DNA of 64,000 nt, taken from positions 88,184,765 through 88,248,764 of the forward strand of contig CM067081.1 of the NCBI GenBank assembly GCA_034008185.1, given 5' to 3'. A program made the translations under genes and the position numbers. Positions within the stretch are counted from its first letter, which is position 1; each line of letters starts with the position of its first letter. The notes beneath the pieces are model-generated. The model was not told the origin of the DNA. It was given only the letters and a program-made list of their open reading frames with translations, and did no database searches. The stretch is from Gorsachius magnificus. Taxonomy: Eukaryota; Chordata; Aves; Pelecaniformes; Ardeidae. Shown here piece after piece: positions 13,483 to 24,900 of the stretch.

Positions 13483-13750
13483 GTAACAAATGATGGCGAA
13501 TTAGAAATGCCAAATGCATTTATTTTTGATAGTCACAGACAATTTCAATGACTCCCTCCAGCCATTCTGGTATGAGAACAGATCTGATGATGTGACCTCA
13601 GAATCACAGCTGATTTTGTCAGATCTATGCACAGGCATGCCAGGCTATCCCTGTCTTCTGCAAGCTCCCGTGCTTAGGCACTGTGTTAGAGGCTGGAAAC
13701 TGGAGCTCATATTTCCCTGACAGGCTGTAGAAAGAAACCCTAGAGACTTG

Positions 13751-13798
13751 GGTATAGGTATAGGCATAGGTATAGGTATAGGTATAGGTATAGGTATA
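13751..13798. repeat. (GGTATA)8 hexamer microsatellite
   Basis: Eight contiguous GGTATA units; only the third differs (GGCATA). It begins 269 bp after the candidate exon's 5' splice site. On the opposite strand it reads as TATACC and creates a spurious Tyr-Thr repeat in an open frame. Confidence 0.96.
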
Positions 13799-14039
13799 TA
13801 TATTGTTCCAGACAAACAAGACTAATTTAGAAATAGAGATTTCCTTGGTGCCCTCCCAGAGGTGTCTGATGAAAAGGAGGAAAGACAAGGAAGATCAAGT
13901 CTCTTCCTGGCTAGCCACAGAGGTTCTCCAGCACTGCATTGTCAAGGCTGGGGGAAGGAAAAGCTTCATGCTGGATTTGGAGACACAGAGCTGTAAAGTA
14001 AAATAGGAACAAAGAAAAATAGGGACAAAGGAAAAAAAA

Positions 14040-14290
14040 GTACTTCAGGCTCCCCTCACCTGCCAGGGTGGACTCCTAGGGACTCTGACTGCATGGCTGG
14101 GGGGCACTCCTTGGGCCAGAGACCCAGCAAATGCATCTTCCCAGCTGGGATGAACCACTCCGGGGAGCAGGAGCACGCAGCACGGCGCAGCGGGCTGCAG
14201 GCAGTGCCAGCACCCTCTTCTCCTCGGCGCGGCAGGGGATCGTGCAAAGCGAAGGAGGAATCTCCTCCCTCCAGTTTTAGCAGCTGAATT
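14040..14290. other. Small GC-rich, CpG-containing patch
   Basis: The segment holds clusters such as gcacgcagcacggcgcagcg and tcctcggcgcggcaggggat in otherwise AT-rich surroundings. It could be a minor CpG island or simply a GC-rich segment; no TATA box, splice structure or ORF supports a promoter call. Confidence 0.35.
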
Positions 14291-17200
14291 CCCTCACCAC
14301 CACACTGGGAGCTGGCAAGAAGGTCGGCCTGCGCCAGGGCTGTCGTTACTGATGTAAATTAAACAGTTACCACCGCAGGGTGACTCTCTGCTCTTTTCCC
14401 TGAGCAGACAGCTGCTCCAGAAAACACATGCTCAGGCTGCTCAGGCTGAAAGGAAGGAACCGCGGAGATTTTATTTATAGATGCAATAGGCAGGTGTTCA
14501 GCACTTAATGTCTGCCCAGTAAGAACTGGAATTGTCTCTTTGCCTGCAACGACTGCGTACTTGATTACTTTCTGTTTGGACTCGGTGCATAACCTCCACA
14601 CAGCTGCGTCGCCCTCTCTCCTGCAGCAAAGCATTTACTGAGCTTATCAAGACAGAATGAAAAAGTACCACAGACTGTGAAAAACTGAACTTTAGTGGAG
14701 GAGTTCACGCTACGGCGTGCCTGGTGTGTTTCTGGATGGCGGGAGAGTGTCGTGCAATGAACTTGTGTCCATCCCTTCAGTATGAAGCGTTTCATCGAGG
14801 TTTGGAAAGCCATGTATGAAATATTAATTAATTACTGCTAAGTCTCACTATACTGTTGTGAACCTGGCACAGTGCAGTTTTGTGCAGCTTGTTGCAGAAA
14901 TTGTTGCCTTTTATTTCACCTACATGAGCATAGCACTCTGCATAATTTATACGTCTAAGAGCATTTTGTAGGGCACGTTGGTAGGAAAGCTCATAAGCAC
15001 CACAGAAGCTGGGATCTTGTAAAGATTAACAAGGATTTTTGGGGGCTGGTAAACAGACACAACAAAAGCAGTTCCTGTGCTTGTGCCATCCATGATTTTG
15101 GTAGCAGCAGGTTTGCTACGATGACTTGTGACAAAGCAGTAAGAGAGCAAAACTAAGCTCTCCAGGTTCTCAAACGAAACAAAAAGAACACCTTGCTGTT
15201 AATGCAAGATGTCAGCCGTACCAAAGGCACAAGTGTATTTTCAAAGTATATGAAAATGAACTTTAAAGTTTGAACTCAGGAAGGAGGCAGATCCTTTTGG
15301 GAGTGCAGCACTGCGCACCAGTCACTAGCAATGCAGAGCGCAGGCCACGCCACTACAGACTGGCACTCACAAAACCGGGAAATGTTTTTTCCTCATTTCT
15401 TGCTTGGAATAAATATTCTTATGTGCCATTTTTGCATTAGTGAAATGCATCAGCAGGGGAGGGTAAATTAAAAACTCTTCCTCTCTTTGGAAATACCTCT
15501 TTCGTGTTTGGAAAAATATCCATGGGACAGAGCGGGGAGTGGAGGAGGGGGCCTCAGGGGCTGCTGGAGAGGCCAATGGTGTCAATAAGACTTTAAGTTC
15601 ACCGCCTGGGGTGCAGACCTCAGCTGAGATACATTAGGAAGCGCCACCACAATGCACAGGCAGGTAAAGCAACAGCAGTGCACAAGCCAGGCATGACAGC
15701 ATTGCTCCAGACCCACGGGTGCAAGGGGGACGTTAATCCCACCTGGCCCACCTACCTAAAAGCTCAATGTCTGTCCCAAGCCAGGTGTCCAGACTCCCTC
15801 GACCTGCAGTGCAGAAGGCACCTGCCTCTCCGCCTGGGCTGCGGAGCTCGGGCTGGACCCCCGCCTTTGCCCAGCTCCAGCCATCTGAGGGGGATGCAAG
15901 GGACGTGCCAGGCCTAAGAATAAAGCCCACAACTCTTTGCTTTCCAGCTCTACAATTAAACCGCTAAAACATGTTGACAATATGTCTGAATCCTGTTGGA
16001 ACATCTACAGCAGAAAAACAGCTTATGCCTGCGCCTGGAATTACTTATAATTAGAACGTGTAATTAGGACGTGGACAAACAGCCAGGCTCAAATGCACAC
16101 AGAGGCCTGTCCCTGCGATGACAAAATTTCCAGAACAATCAAACAACAATAATCACATTTCATAGGCACTAATTTTCATGGCCTGGTGAAGAAACATGTA
16201 CAATAACCAGCTAAAGAATTCTGGCCTGTTTACTGTTCTGCACCCCTAAACGGCTGTCCGAGTTCAAAGCATTTTGGGGAAGCCTGTGTGCTGGTTCACT
16301 TGCTTGATAAGGTCTATGCGGAGTGGGGCATCACCCTGGTCTGCACTGTGCATGGTGCTGTGCCACTCAGATCCCAAAAAGTGATGGCAACCCGAGTAAG
16401 CAACAGCCTCCAGAGCCATAGTACGGATCAAGCAAAAGGGGCTTTGGCCCCGGGTATCTCACTGAAGATGGGTGCAGAGAGAGGTGCTGGGTGTGATTGT
16501 CCACTGCTGTGGCTGCCTGGGGAAAGGGACACAGCAGCAGAAGTTGGCGGGAGCCTGGGGACATTGGCAGGGGACAGTCCTGGAGCCAAGGCAGCATCTC
16601 TCCCTGCCTTTGACTGCCCTCCCTCAATACTCCAGGCCCTTTCTCCTTGGCACGTGTGGGCAGAGAGATAGCTGTATGTGAGACCAGAGGCACAGGGCAA
16701 GCTGGGCTGGAAGAGCACCTGGAGGACCAAGCCATTTGGGGACAGGTGCCACAGACCATGCTGAGACAGCCCATCCAGGCTCTGCCAGAGCCCTCCACCT
16801 CACTTCCGTCTGCACTCTCCCCCGTGCCCCTGAGCACAGGCAGCAAATCCAAACCGCAGTGCTCTAACTGGTATCTACCAGAGAGGAGCTTTAAATGGAA
16901 GTGAGGCGCTTTGCCACTTCTCCTCCCCCATTTTACTGGCGAGGGAACAGTTCTTCAGAAAATGGAAAGTATCCAAGGAGTTATTTGTGAACGCGGCACT
17001 GCCACAGCACCTCATGTCCCACCAAGGCGGTGTTGTTGGGGGAGCAAAACAGAGCGGGTGACACACGACACGGCTCTTTTGTCCTAAACCTTATGGCACA
17101 GTTGAAGGGCTGAAGAACTGGAGGGGAAGGGGTTAAAAATAAAGAAATAAATAATTGACACAATAGCCCTAGGGAAGGAATTCAGTGGATATTTCTGGCT

Positions 17201-18119
17201 GGTACATAATGAGGCTGCTTCTCTGTCACTGATGGGTTTTGCTCTCCACAGGTTCCCTCCAGAAATGTAGGCAGGTACCAAGCCTGCTCAGCCTACAGGA
17301 GAAAAACAACTGGTGTCTAGCAAGTACAGCCAAAGCCTCAGTCAAAAATAGGCTGGATCTCAGGATTCACTCCAAAAGGAAGAGGAGGCACAGGTCTGTC
17401 ACTTGCGGGCGAGCTCCTAGGGAACTGGAAGCGCATCTGAGAAAGCGCAGCTTACCTGAGAGGCAGCATTCACGAGAGGAAGCCCCTGATTTTCTGCATG
17501 CACTCTGCATCAAAAACTTAGCAGGGAGGCTAAAGCAAAGGGACAGGAGGAGGCAAATTTTGGCAGGCAACATCCCCTGCTGCACAGGAGACCTGAGGCT
17601 GCACAAATATTTCCAACCAAAAACCTGAAACTGCAGCCCAAAATCCAAATATGTGTTCAGAGACACACATTTCCCCCAATTTTTATTTTTCAGAAGTAAA
17701 TTTTCAGTCGGAGAGTACAAATTATCTCAAATCCCCAAAGGCGTGTGGGCACTTTCTTACTGCCAGGAACACGTTGGACGGGCTAATTGTTTAACTTCCA
17801 CACTTTTCAGTCAAGGCAGGCTACTAAGTCAGCTTGGAGCTGACTCTGTCCGATGCCCTCCGATTGCAGAGCTGAGAATCTGTTTCTATGCTACCTATTT
17901 ACTTTGCCATAATTAGTTTCTACACTGCAACAGACTTGGCCTCTCACCTGCCAGCACGGCATTTTATCAGTGATTACTCCAAAGTTCATGCGTGCCACCT
18001 CGCCCTTACCTACCATGTCGTCAGTTCCCCTAAATAGTTTGGAAGAAGACAGGTTTTGCCTCTGGTGATCACTTAAGCATCGTACATGTCGCTAATTATT
18101 TTCCTTACTAATTTAACTA

Positions 18120-18450
18120 GTAATGAGGTAAAGTTCCTTTTTTTTTTCTTTTTAATAAGGGAACTGTGACTTTGGCAACATTCCAATCCTCCTTTATGGT
18201 AGCTGGCTTTAACGATAGTTCATGCACTTTTGCTGACAGATGAACCACTCTTAAATACTTTCAAAACTCCTGGATGAATACCATCTGGGCCCTAGTGATT
18301 AACTGCATTCTTAAATTGTTTCTCATCTTTATTACCTACAAAAAAAAAGAAGCTCTAGAGCAGGTATTTCCCCCTTGTCCTCTGTGATGAAGATAAATGC
18401 AAGGAATTTGTTTCATTTTGCTGCAATTTCCTTATTACCCCCAACTGTTC
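18120..18450 (-). mobile_element. Degraded CR1-type LINE ORF2 fragment (reverse transcriptase N-terminal part)
   Basis: Seen on the minus strand, in order: a block reading KFLAFIFITEDKGE (about 18405-18365), then GPDGIHPGVLK (about 18290-18255), then EDWNVAKVT followed by LLKK (about 18190-18150). Known: CR1/L2-clade ORF2 proteins carry an EFFASVFT block, a GPDGIHP block and an EDWK-ANVTPI-KK block just N-terminal of the NYRPVSL reverse-transcriptase motif, with this spacing. Frameshifts and stops interrupt the frame, so this is a dead relic. It is an internal piece of the element: no CR1 3' UTR follows below 18100, unlike every other copy here. Sequence from 18450 to about 18720 may be more of the same element but I could not align it. 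Confidence 0.72.
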
Positions 18451-19444
18451 TTTTTCAAAACAGTGTCATCTTACGGACACATTGGATGGTATGTATCTGC
18501 ATCTCTTGCTGTATAATTTATGCAGTTAATAACTTTTTTTTACTTTTCTGACCAGCTGTGCAGTTGGCCAGCTATTTTTTGACTGCATAAGCAGCAAAGA
18601 GTACTATTGAACACATCATTTGATTTTTCCCCCGTTGATGCTTTTTTGCTTTTTCCAGCCAATCGCTACTGCTCGACTGTTGAAACTGCTGCCCCCTGCA
18701 CAGACTTCCAGTTCTGAAGTTCTTGGAGAGATTTTGGCTTTATTTCCCCTACTCCTAATCACAGCCCTCCATGCGGTGCATGTTCCTTCCCACTGACTTC
18801 ACCCGATCTTAGCATTCATTTTTTTCTTCCTTTGCTTGCTGAAGAATACGAATCACTCATAAAAAACATACTGTCTAGCACCTTGCAAATGTTTTAGCAC
18901 ACCTTTATAGAAGGAATTTTTTTAAATTACTACTCCAGTAAGTTCATGCATCAAACCCCATTGTTGCTTCTTTTGATGTAAAAGCTAAGCCTGTGGGTCC
19001 CGGGCCATCCACAATATACTAGAGAGACAGATAAGAAAGACAGCCCTGGCTCCAGCCAGTAATGAAAATGCAAGAATACACTATGCAGCACCTTTTCAAG
19101 AATTAAACACTTACCAGACTCTATCATACTTCATGTAGCACAAGATAATCTAATTTGTAATAATACTGTGACAAACTAAACTAATAAGTGTATCTTTAAT
19201 CTCTGCACAGCCACATTTGGAGAAATGTCATTGTGGGCACAGTAGGAGTAATGTGAAACAAATGTTTCATTGGCTTCCACAGGTAATATTTTTGCCAAGG
19301 CAGCTGGATAAAATGTGCAAGTTTACTGGCCCTCATATTCAAGTTCAGTATCTATTTGGGGAAAACAGCTGAGAACTAAGCAGAAATTTACATCATAAAA
19401 ATAAGACAAACCCTCACTCTCAGTGACATACTTAGCTCAGACAG

Positions 19445-19482
19445 TATTATTTTATTATTGTTGTTGTTATTACTAATAATAA
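19445..19482. repeat. ATT/GTT trinucleotide-rich tract
   Basis: Runs of tattat, ttgttgttg and aataataa form an imperfect trinucleotide repeat; a similar attattattgttgttgtta tract lies near 49588-49606. Confidence 0.8.
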
Positions 19483-21908
19483 CATCTGTATTACAACATC
19501 CAAAGCATGGTAGGCTTCAAAGTTATGTATATAGAAAAAAAGTTATTGCCCAGAAGCATGACTGGGGGTAAGAATTGACCAGAGCTGGAAATCCCAGCCA
19601 CTGGATCCATTCAAAATTAATTCCAAAAATTTCTTCTATGACAGATTTTTTTTCCAAGTGCCGTAGAGCAGGATGTGCATGACACTGGAATGAAAGGTAG
19701 TAAATGACAGTATATCCACTAAGAGTAGGCATCTAACTGTAACGTTTGCTTCCAGATAAGTTGAACTGGCTTTTCAGTACATTTCCAGTGACTCCAAAGA
19801 TTGCCCAGGGTTTCTGAAAAATCAAGCTACTTAATTGCCGCCCATTGCTCTCATCCATCTCTGTCCCCATCCTCACCTACAAGAGACATCTGATGGAGGG
19901 ATAAGCGTCTATGACACCACCCTGTTCTTGACCTTGCATTTTCTAAAGGTGCTCCAAATCCGCACGAGAAGGGACCATGCTTTTTCCTGGCCTGAGTAGG
20001 CCAATCGAACATGTACCTGAGGGACACTCGTTGTTAGTATCAGTGTAGGCAGGAAAAAGTGAAGACATCAGCTCCTTCAGGAGGCCGGCAACACTTCCAG
20101 GAGTCTGACTTTGTTGACGACTTCCATTCTCATCAAGAAATGGAAACCAGAGCTGGAGCTGAAACACCGGTATTTCTGCTGTGGGTTTTTCACACAACCC
20201 AATGCCAAACTCATTCCCAGAGCATTACATTGTCTCTGATAACACACATAGGGAAAATGCCTAAGGAGTCAGGAGACTGCGGAGTATTGTCCCACTTGCT
20301 CTTCCACATGGAGGAAGGACCATGTAGTCAGAAAGATATTTCATCACTTTCATTGTAGGCATCTAACTTCAGGCATTTTTCTTAAAAAAATATTGTCCAC
20401 AGCTCCCAGTAGCCACAAAAAGAAAACCTGTATTGCACAACACTCACCCCTTCATCTTCACTGCACATATAAACAAGAATGATATATATCAAGACTGGAC
20501 TATTTGTGTTTGTCTTGTTGTTGTATTAAAAATATTAATAAGAAAGATGTTAAGTTGTAGTGTTCCCTTTTCCTGCATTGGTAATTCTGATGGAAAGCTA
20601 TATGGACAGCTTATACTGTCCCTGGGCAAATATTAAATAAACAAAAGGCTCAAATACAATAAGCATTAATATTTCATGAAGTTGGGAAGAGCATCAAGAA
20701 AGCTTTTCTTGGTCACTTTACCTAGCACTCTCCCAGTGGGATTGAAAAGAGCATTAATGAGAAGCAGAAAGAAATATCTCAAGCAGCAAAAGTACACACC
20801 AAGTATGAAAATTAACTCCTTTTTGGATCTCTCAGAGGAGCAAGGCTGTGCAAGAGACAATATTTCAGATGTCTTAGCAGGTTGTTTTGAAAAGTCAGGC
20901 AGCTAAGTTCTGTTTTACTTCTTGTTTTATTTGCTGCTGCCGACAGACCTTTCCAAAAGCCTGCTCAATCAAAACACTTTACAGATGCTGTTTGAGAATG
21001 GCAACAACTGCTCAGGATGGGACCATTTGGGCCAGCAGATAGCTCTTGATGTTGTGGGAAGCCAAAAGCATGGTGCAGTACCCACAATGGTTTAACCATC
21101 ACCTGAAGAGGTGCAGGAAGATTCTTCCTCTTTCACTGCAGGTTGGAAGGGGTCCTGGGAACCTCAGGAGTGGGCTGAATCTCCTCAAGCCAGCAATCTT
21201 ATGATCATGGGTGCCCATGGGGTTTTGCATTTCAAACCTACAGTGGAAAGTGAGGAAACCTTGCCACCAGTGCTAGGGGAAGGGGAGTCCCAGCTAACTA
21301 TGCAAGCATATGTGCCAGAGCAGCAGAGCAAGAGGGTTTTGGAAGTGTGCCATGGCAAGGGTGAACACGGTGTTAATTTGTGCCACCTCACATGGGATTT
21401 GTTTTGCTTGGTCTTAGACAATTATAGCACAGACATCTTCATCTGAGCTAGTTGTCTAACTCTCTTTATAGTCAAGGAGAAATAGGCACTCCCGGGGCAT
21501 AATTCATCTCCTCCTCGGATAGATGTCTGAAATAGAGCAGATGAATCATTCTCTAGAAGCATCTCCAGACTCTCTGTTGTCTCCACAGTCATAAAGGAGG
21601 CCAGACGACCAGTTCAGATGTAGACTTCTATTTTGCGGACATATAAAATTGAGACGAGTCTCACCTTTTGTGACTGAATTGCATTAGACTTGTATATGAT
21701 TCAATGTGAATGCAATGAAGGATACAATCACCTTCATGTGAAATGAAGGAAATAAACTATAATTTTCATCAGCCTACTTTTTATTGAGCTGTGCCACAAA
21801 TAATTCCAAGTCCCTTTACAAGGGAAAATGCCAGATACCTACTCTTCCTGAGCAACTCGCAGGATAATGTATAACTTCTTGGAGCACCCCTTTACGCATC
21901 TTCTGACT

Positions 21909-21960
21909 TTTGTGGTTTCCCAGAGCATGTATGTGTGCATTTGTGGTTTCCCAGAGCATG
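21909..21960. repeat. Direct duplication of a 21-bp unit, period 31
   Basis: The string ttgtggtttcccagagcatg, preceded by t, occurs at 21909-21929 and again at 21940-21960, separated by tatgtgtgca-type spacer. The two copies are identical, so the duplication is recent or a replication-slippage product. Confidence 0.95.
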
Positions 21961-24900
21961 CATTTCTCCCCCTTTGCAGTTTTGCGTGCCCCAGCTTGCA
22001 GCTCTGATGTTCAGAGTGCATGTGGTCCTGTAGCCAGTTTGATTTTTTTCTTTCTGAAAATCAGTCCTTTTACAGATGTGGAGGGTCTATTCTAGCCATG
22101 GCCATTTATCATTATAATAAAATCACAGTTTTATGGTGACCCTATCTTCTTAATTATGTGTACTCCCTATAGATCTTTCTGATTTCTAGAATGCAAAATG
22201 TGCTGCATGCATCTGAACAGTGGTTGATGACTACGGCCCTGTTTCAGTAGCATTCCACACCATAAAAATGTCTTCAGTCTGCAGCAGAAATGATATCCTG
22301 TAGTGCTCTTTTATTTTAATTCAGCTCGGCATTGCACAGTGATTCTGTTCCAGGAGAAGGAAGAGTTGGCAATCAATATATTTAGACTATCTGTAGACTT
22401 TACCCTGAGTTAATTACCAATTAGCTAAATGTACTTAGCACATTTGTAAAGTCTACAATGGACACACTACATATTTATTTCTGGTTACAAATTTCTGTTT
22501 CTTACCCAAAGCTGATCTTCCAACCTTTTATGTAAATAACCATTTTTTAATTGTTTTGATGAAATGGAAAGGGGTCTATAGTAGCCTTTATTAAATGTGT
22601 TAAACACTTGCTGCTAATTGTCTATTAATAACCCAGAGCACTAAAAGTCTACAGTAGATTTATCTGCTCTGATTTCTTTGGCAAAAGCAGTTTTTTTCAT
22701 TAATCATCAAACAGTGCTGTGGTTAGCCCCAGACACTGCTCTTCAAACAAGATCACATCATGGAAGTCTAGAACTGTTATTTTTGTACATCAGGGTTTAA
22801 GTGGCACAGACCAGAAGTTGTTCACTGTGCTCCAGTGACCGAAGGTACCTGCAATAAGTCACAGGAGCTCCAGATGTGTCCCAGCTTTCCTGCGTTTTCT
22901 GGGCCTCTCTTAACCAGTTAGAAACAAAGCACATTTGAAGACCACTGTGAAGCAAAATGGAAAGATTTCAAAAAATGTAATGAAAGTTAAGATGCTTTGA
23001 CATAACATAATAATTCTTAAAATGTACAGGTAATTCAGAAAGTGATTGCAAGAACACGTTTCCCACATGCTACTCACATACATCAGCTCCCAGGGAAGAC
23101 TTTTGTGTTCACCTTTCACCACAGAAAGATTCTCAAACTAATTCAATTTCCTCTGTATTTTATACTAGAAATAGAAATTCACTTAGAACAGAATATCGAG
23201 TAAGCTTGAATATACTCATTATACCATAACTTGGCCTTTCCTTGCTTTTAGTATTTTAAATTCACATTCTCCTGTAAGAATACATTACCCAAGAAAAGAA
23301 AGAAGTTTTAGAGAAAGTATCTGGAAAGAAGAAAAACAGGTTTAATTAAATAGCCATTTGTAGGTCTTTGTGGTTTACATTTGAGGATCAGATTCTTTCC
23401 TAAGCACTAAAAGTGCACATTGTTACATTAATTTAACTAATAGGCGTTAGTTATGACAGTCTGCCTGGTAAAGGTTCTGAGCCAGTGTCATTCCTATAGA
23501 TTTATACACTTGGAAATGTGCACTTTAAATGAGAATCTTGCCAGTGTCAAAATTAAATTAAACTGAATTAAATCATGTGCCTGATCACAAAGACCTGAGA
23601 TTTTTTTGAGAATCAGGTTCAAATTACAATCATAACTCTAGCCGGCTACTGAAGAAAATTAAAAGGCAGTTCCAACTTCATTACACCGAACTGAAGTTGC
23701 TGGCTATACAAACGCAGGGCTAAATCCTTAGCAGAGCAAAATGACTGGTACTGGAGAGCTTCCGGGACAATTAATCCCACCATCACAACCTGAAAAGCTC
23801 CCACACCCATGACGTCCTGTGGAGAATGGCTCCTCCAAGGACTAAGATCATCATGTGGTCAAGTGCTCACAAAGAGATGAGTGTCTAAGACCAAACTTCA
23901 GGTCCATCAAGTCCCTACTCCCAGGGATCAAACTCCAGACCCAGGAGGATCTAATAGTGAAGTCCTCTCAGGATTTTTCTGTCAATGTTGACACATAAAT
24001 GTCTTGATGGGTTGATGTCTACCTTGTGTGAAGTACGATAGTCAATCATAGGCTGCCATGTCTTGCCTCAGAGCACACCAGTCAGAGCAGCCTTCACAGA
24101 AAGTGGAGTAAGTGGTGTCTCTACCTGCTTTAATCCAGTAGTCCAGTGGTTTACAGCACTTCAGTGTGGCACAACCTTGGTGAGCATACAATGGGAGCTA
24201 GGAAAGACTTTTCCTCAAAGAGGGAAGATGCTACTGCTAACTCACTGATGCCATATTGTCTCAGAGTAAGCCAGCATCCATCAGTTCTACTGAATTTGGA
24301 TTCCCATAGGAGTCAGGAGCTGGAAACCAGTGCCTCTCAAAGACTGTCCTTTTGCATTTATGTGGCTCCTACCTGTGCTAGCCAAGAGTGGTCCACCCGC
24401 TACCTGCGGATCTGTGCCAAGGGCCCTCACCCTACCTTAAGATACTGGAAATAGCAAGGCATGAGCAAGCAAATGCAGCATCTGTAAGACAATTCATACT
24501 GGGAGTTTTCCCAGCAAGCCTCCTCCCTCAGCTGTGCCACACAGAATCGCAGACCTTCCTGCAGACAAGCAAATGCCTCAAGAACTCTAAACATTCAGCA
24601 CAAGTCATAGCAAACATACTAGTCTCACAAAATCAAAAAGCTAACACTGTTTCCTTATACATGTTGTGAATGTAGGCTTAGGCACCATCTCTGTCAGGCT
24701 CTCATCAGTCAGGAATAGGACCATGGCGAGAAAATTTTGGTTCTCATTATTGATCACAATTGATCTCAAGCCCTCAGTCAATATGGCATTCATTAAGTGG
24801 GGGTTGGAAGTGCTGAAGAACCTAAATGTCAAAGTTGACCATGTAGCATCAATTCAGCCATGTCTATCTTCACTGTTTAGACCAACCACAGTGCTGCAGC

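Larger units (their letters stand above)
13483..18119. other. Non-coding; putative intron if the 13.4-kb exon is real
   Basis: Contains the hexamer microsatellite, the 14.0-14.3 kb GC-rich patch and unique sequence. GC-richer segments near 15.5-16.9 kb give long frames on both strands (for example 16367-16852 minus) without recognisable domains. Confidence 0.5.

Noticed and set aside
16367..16852. 161-codon minus-strand frame
   Set aside because: GC-rich segment with equally long frames on the opposite strand and no recognisable motif or splice context.
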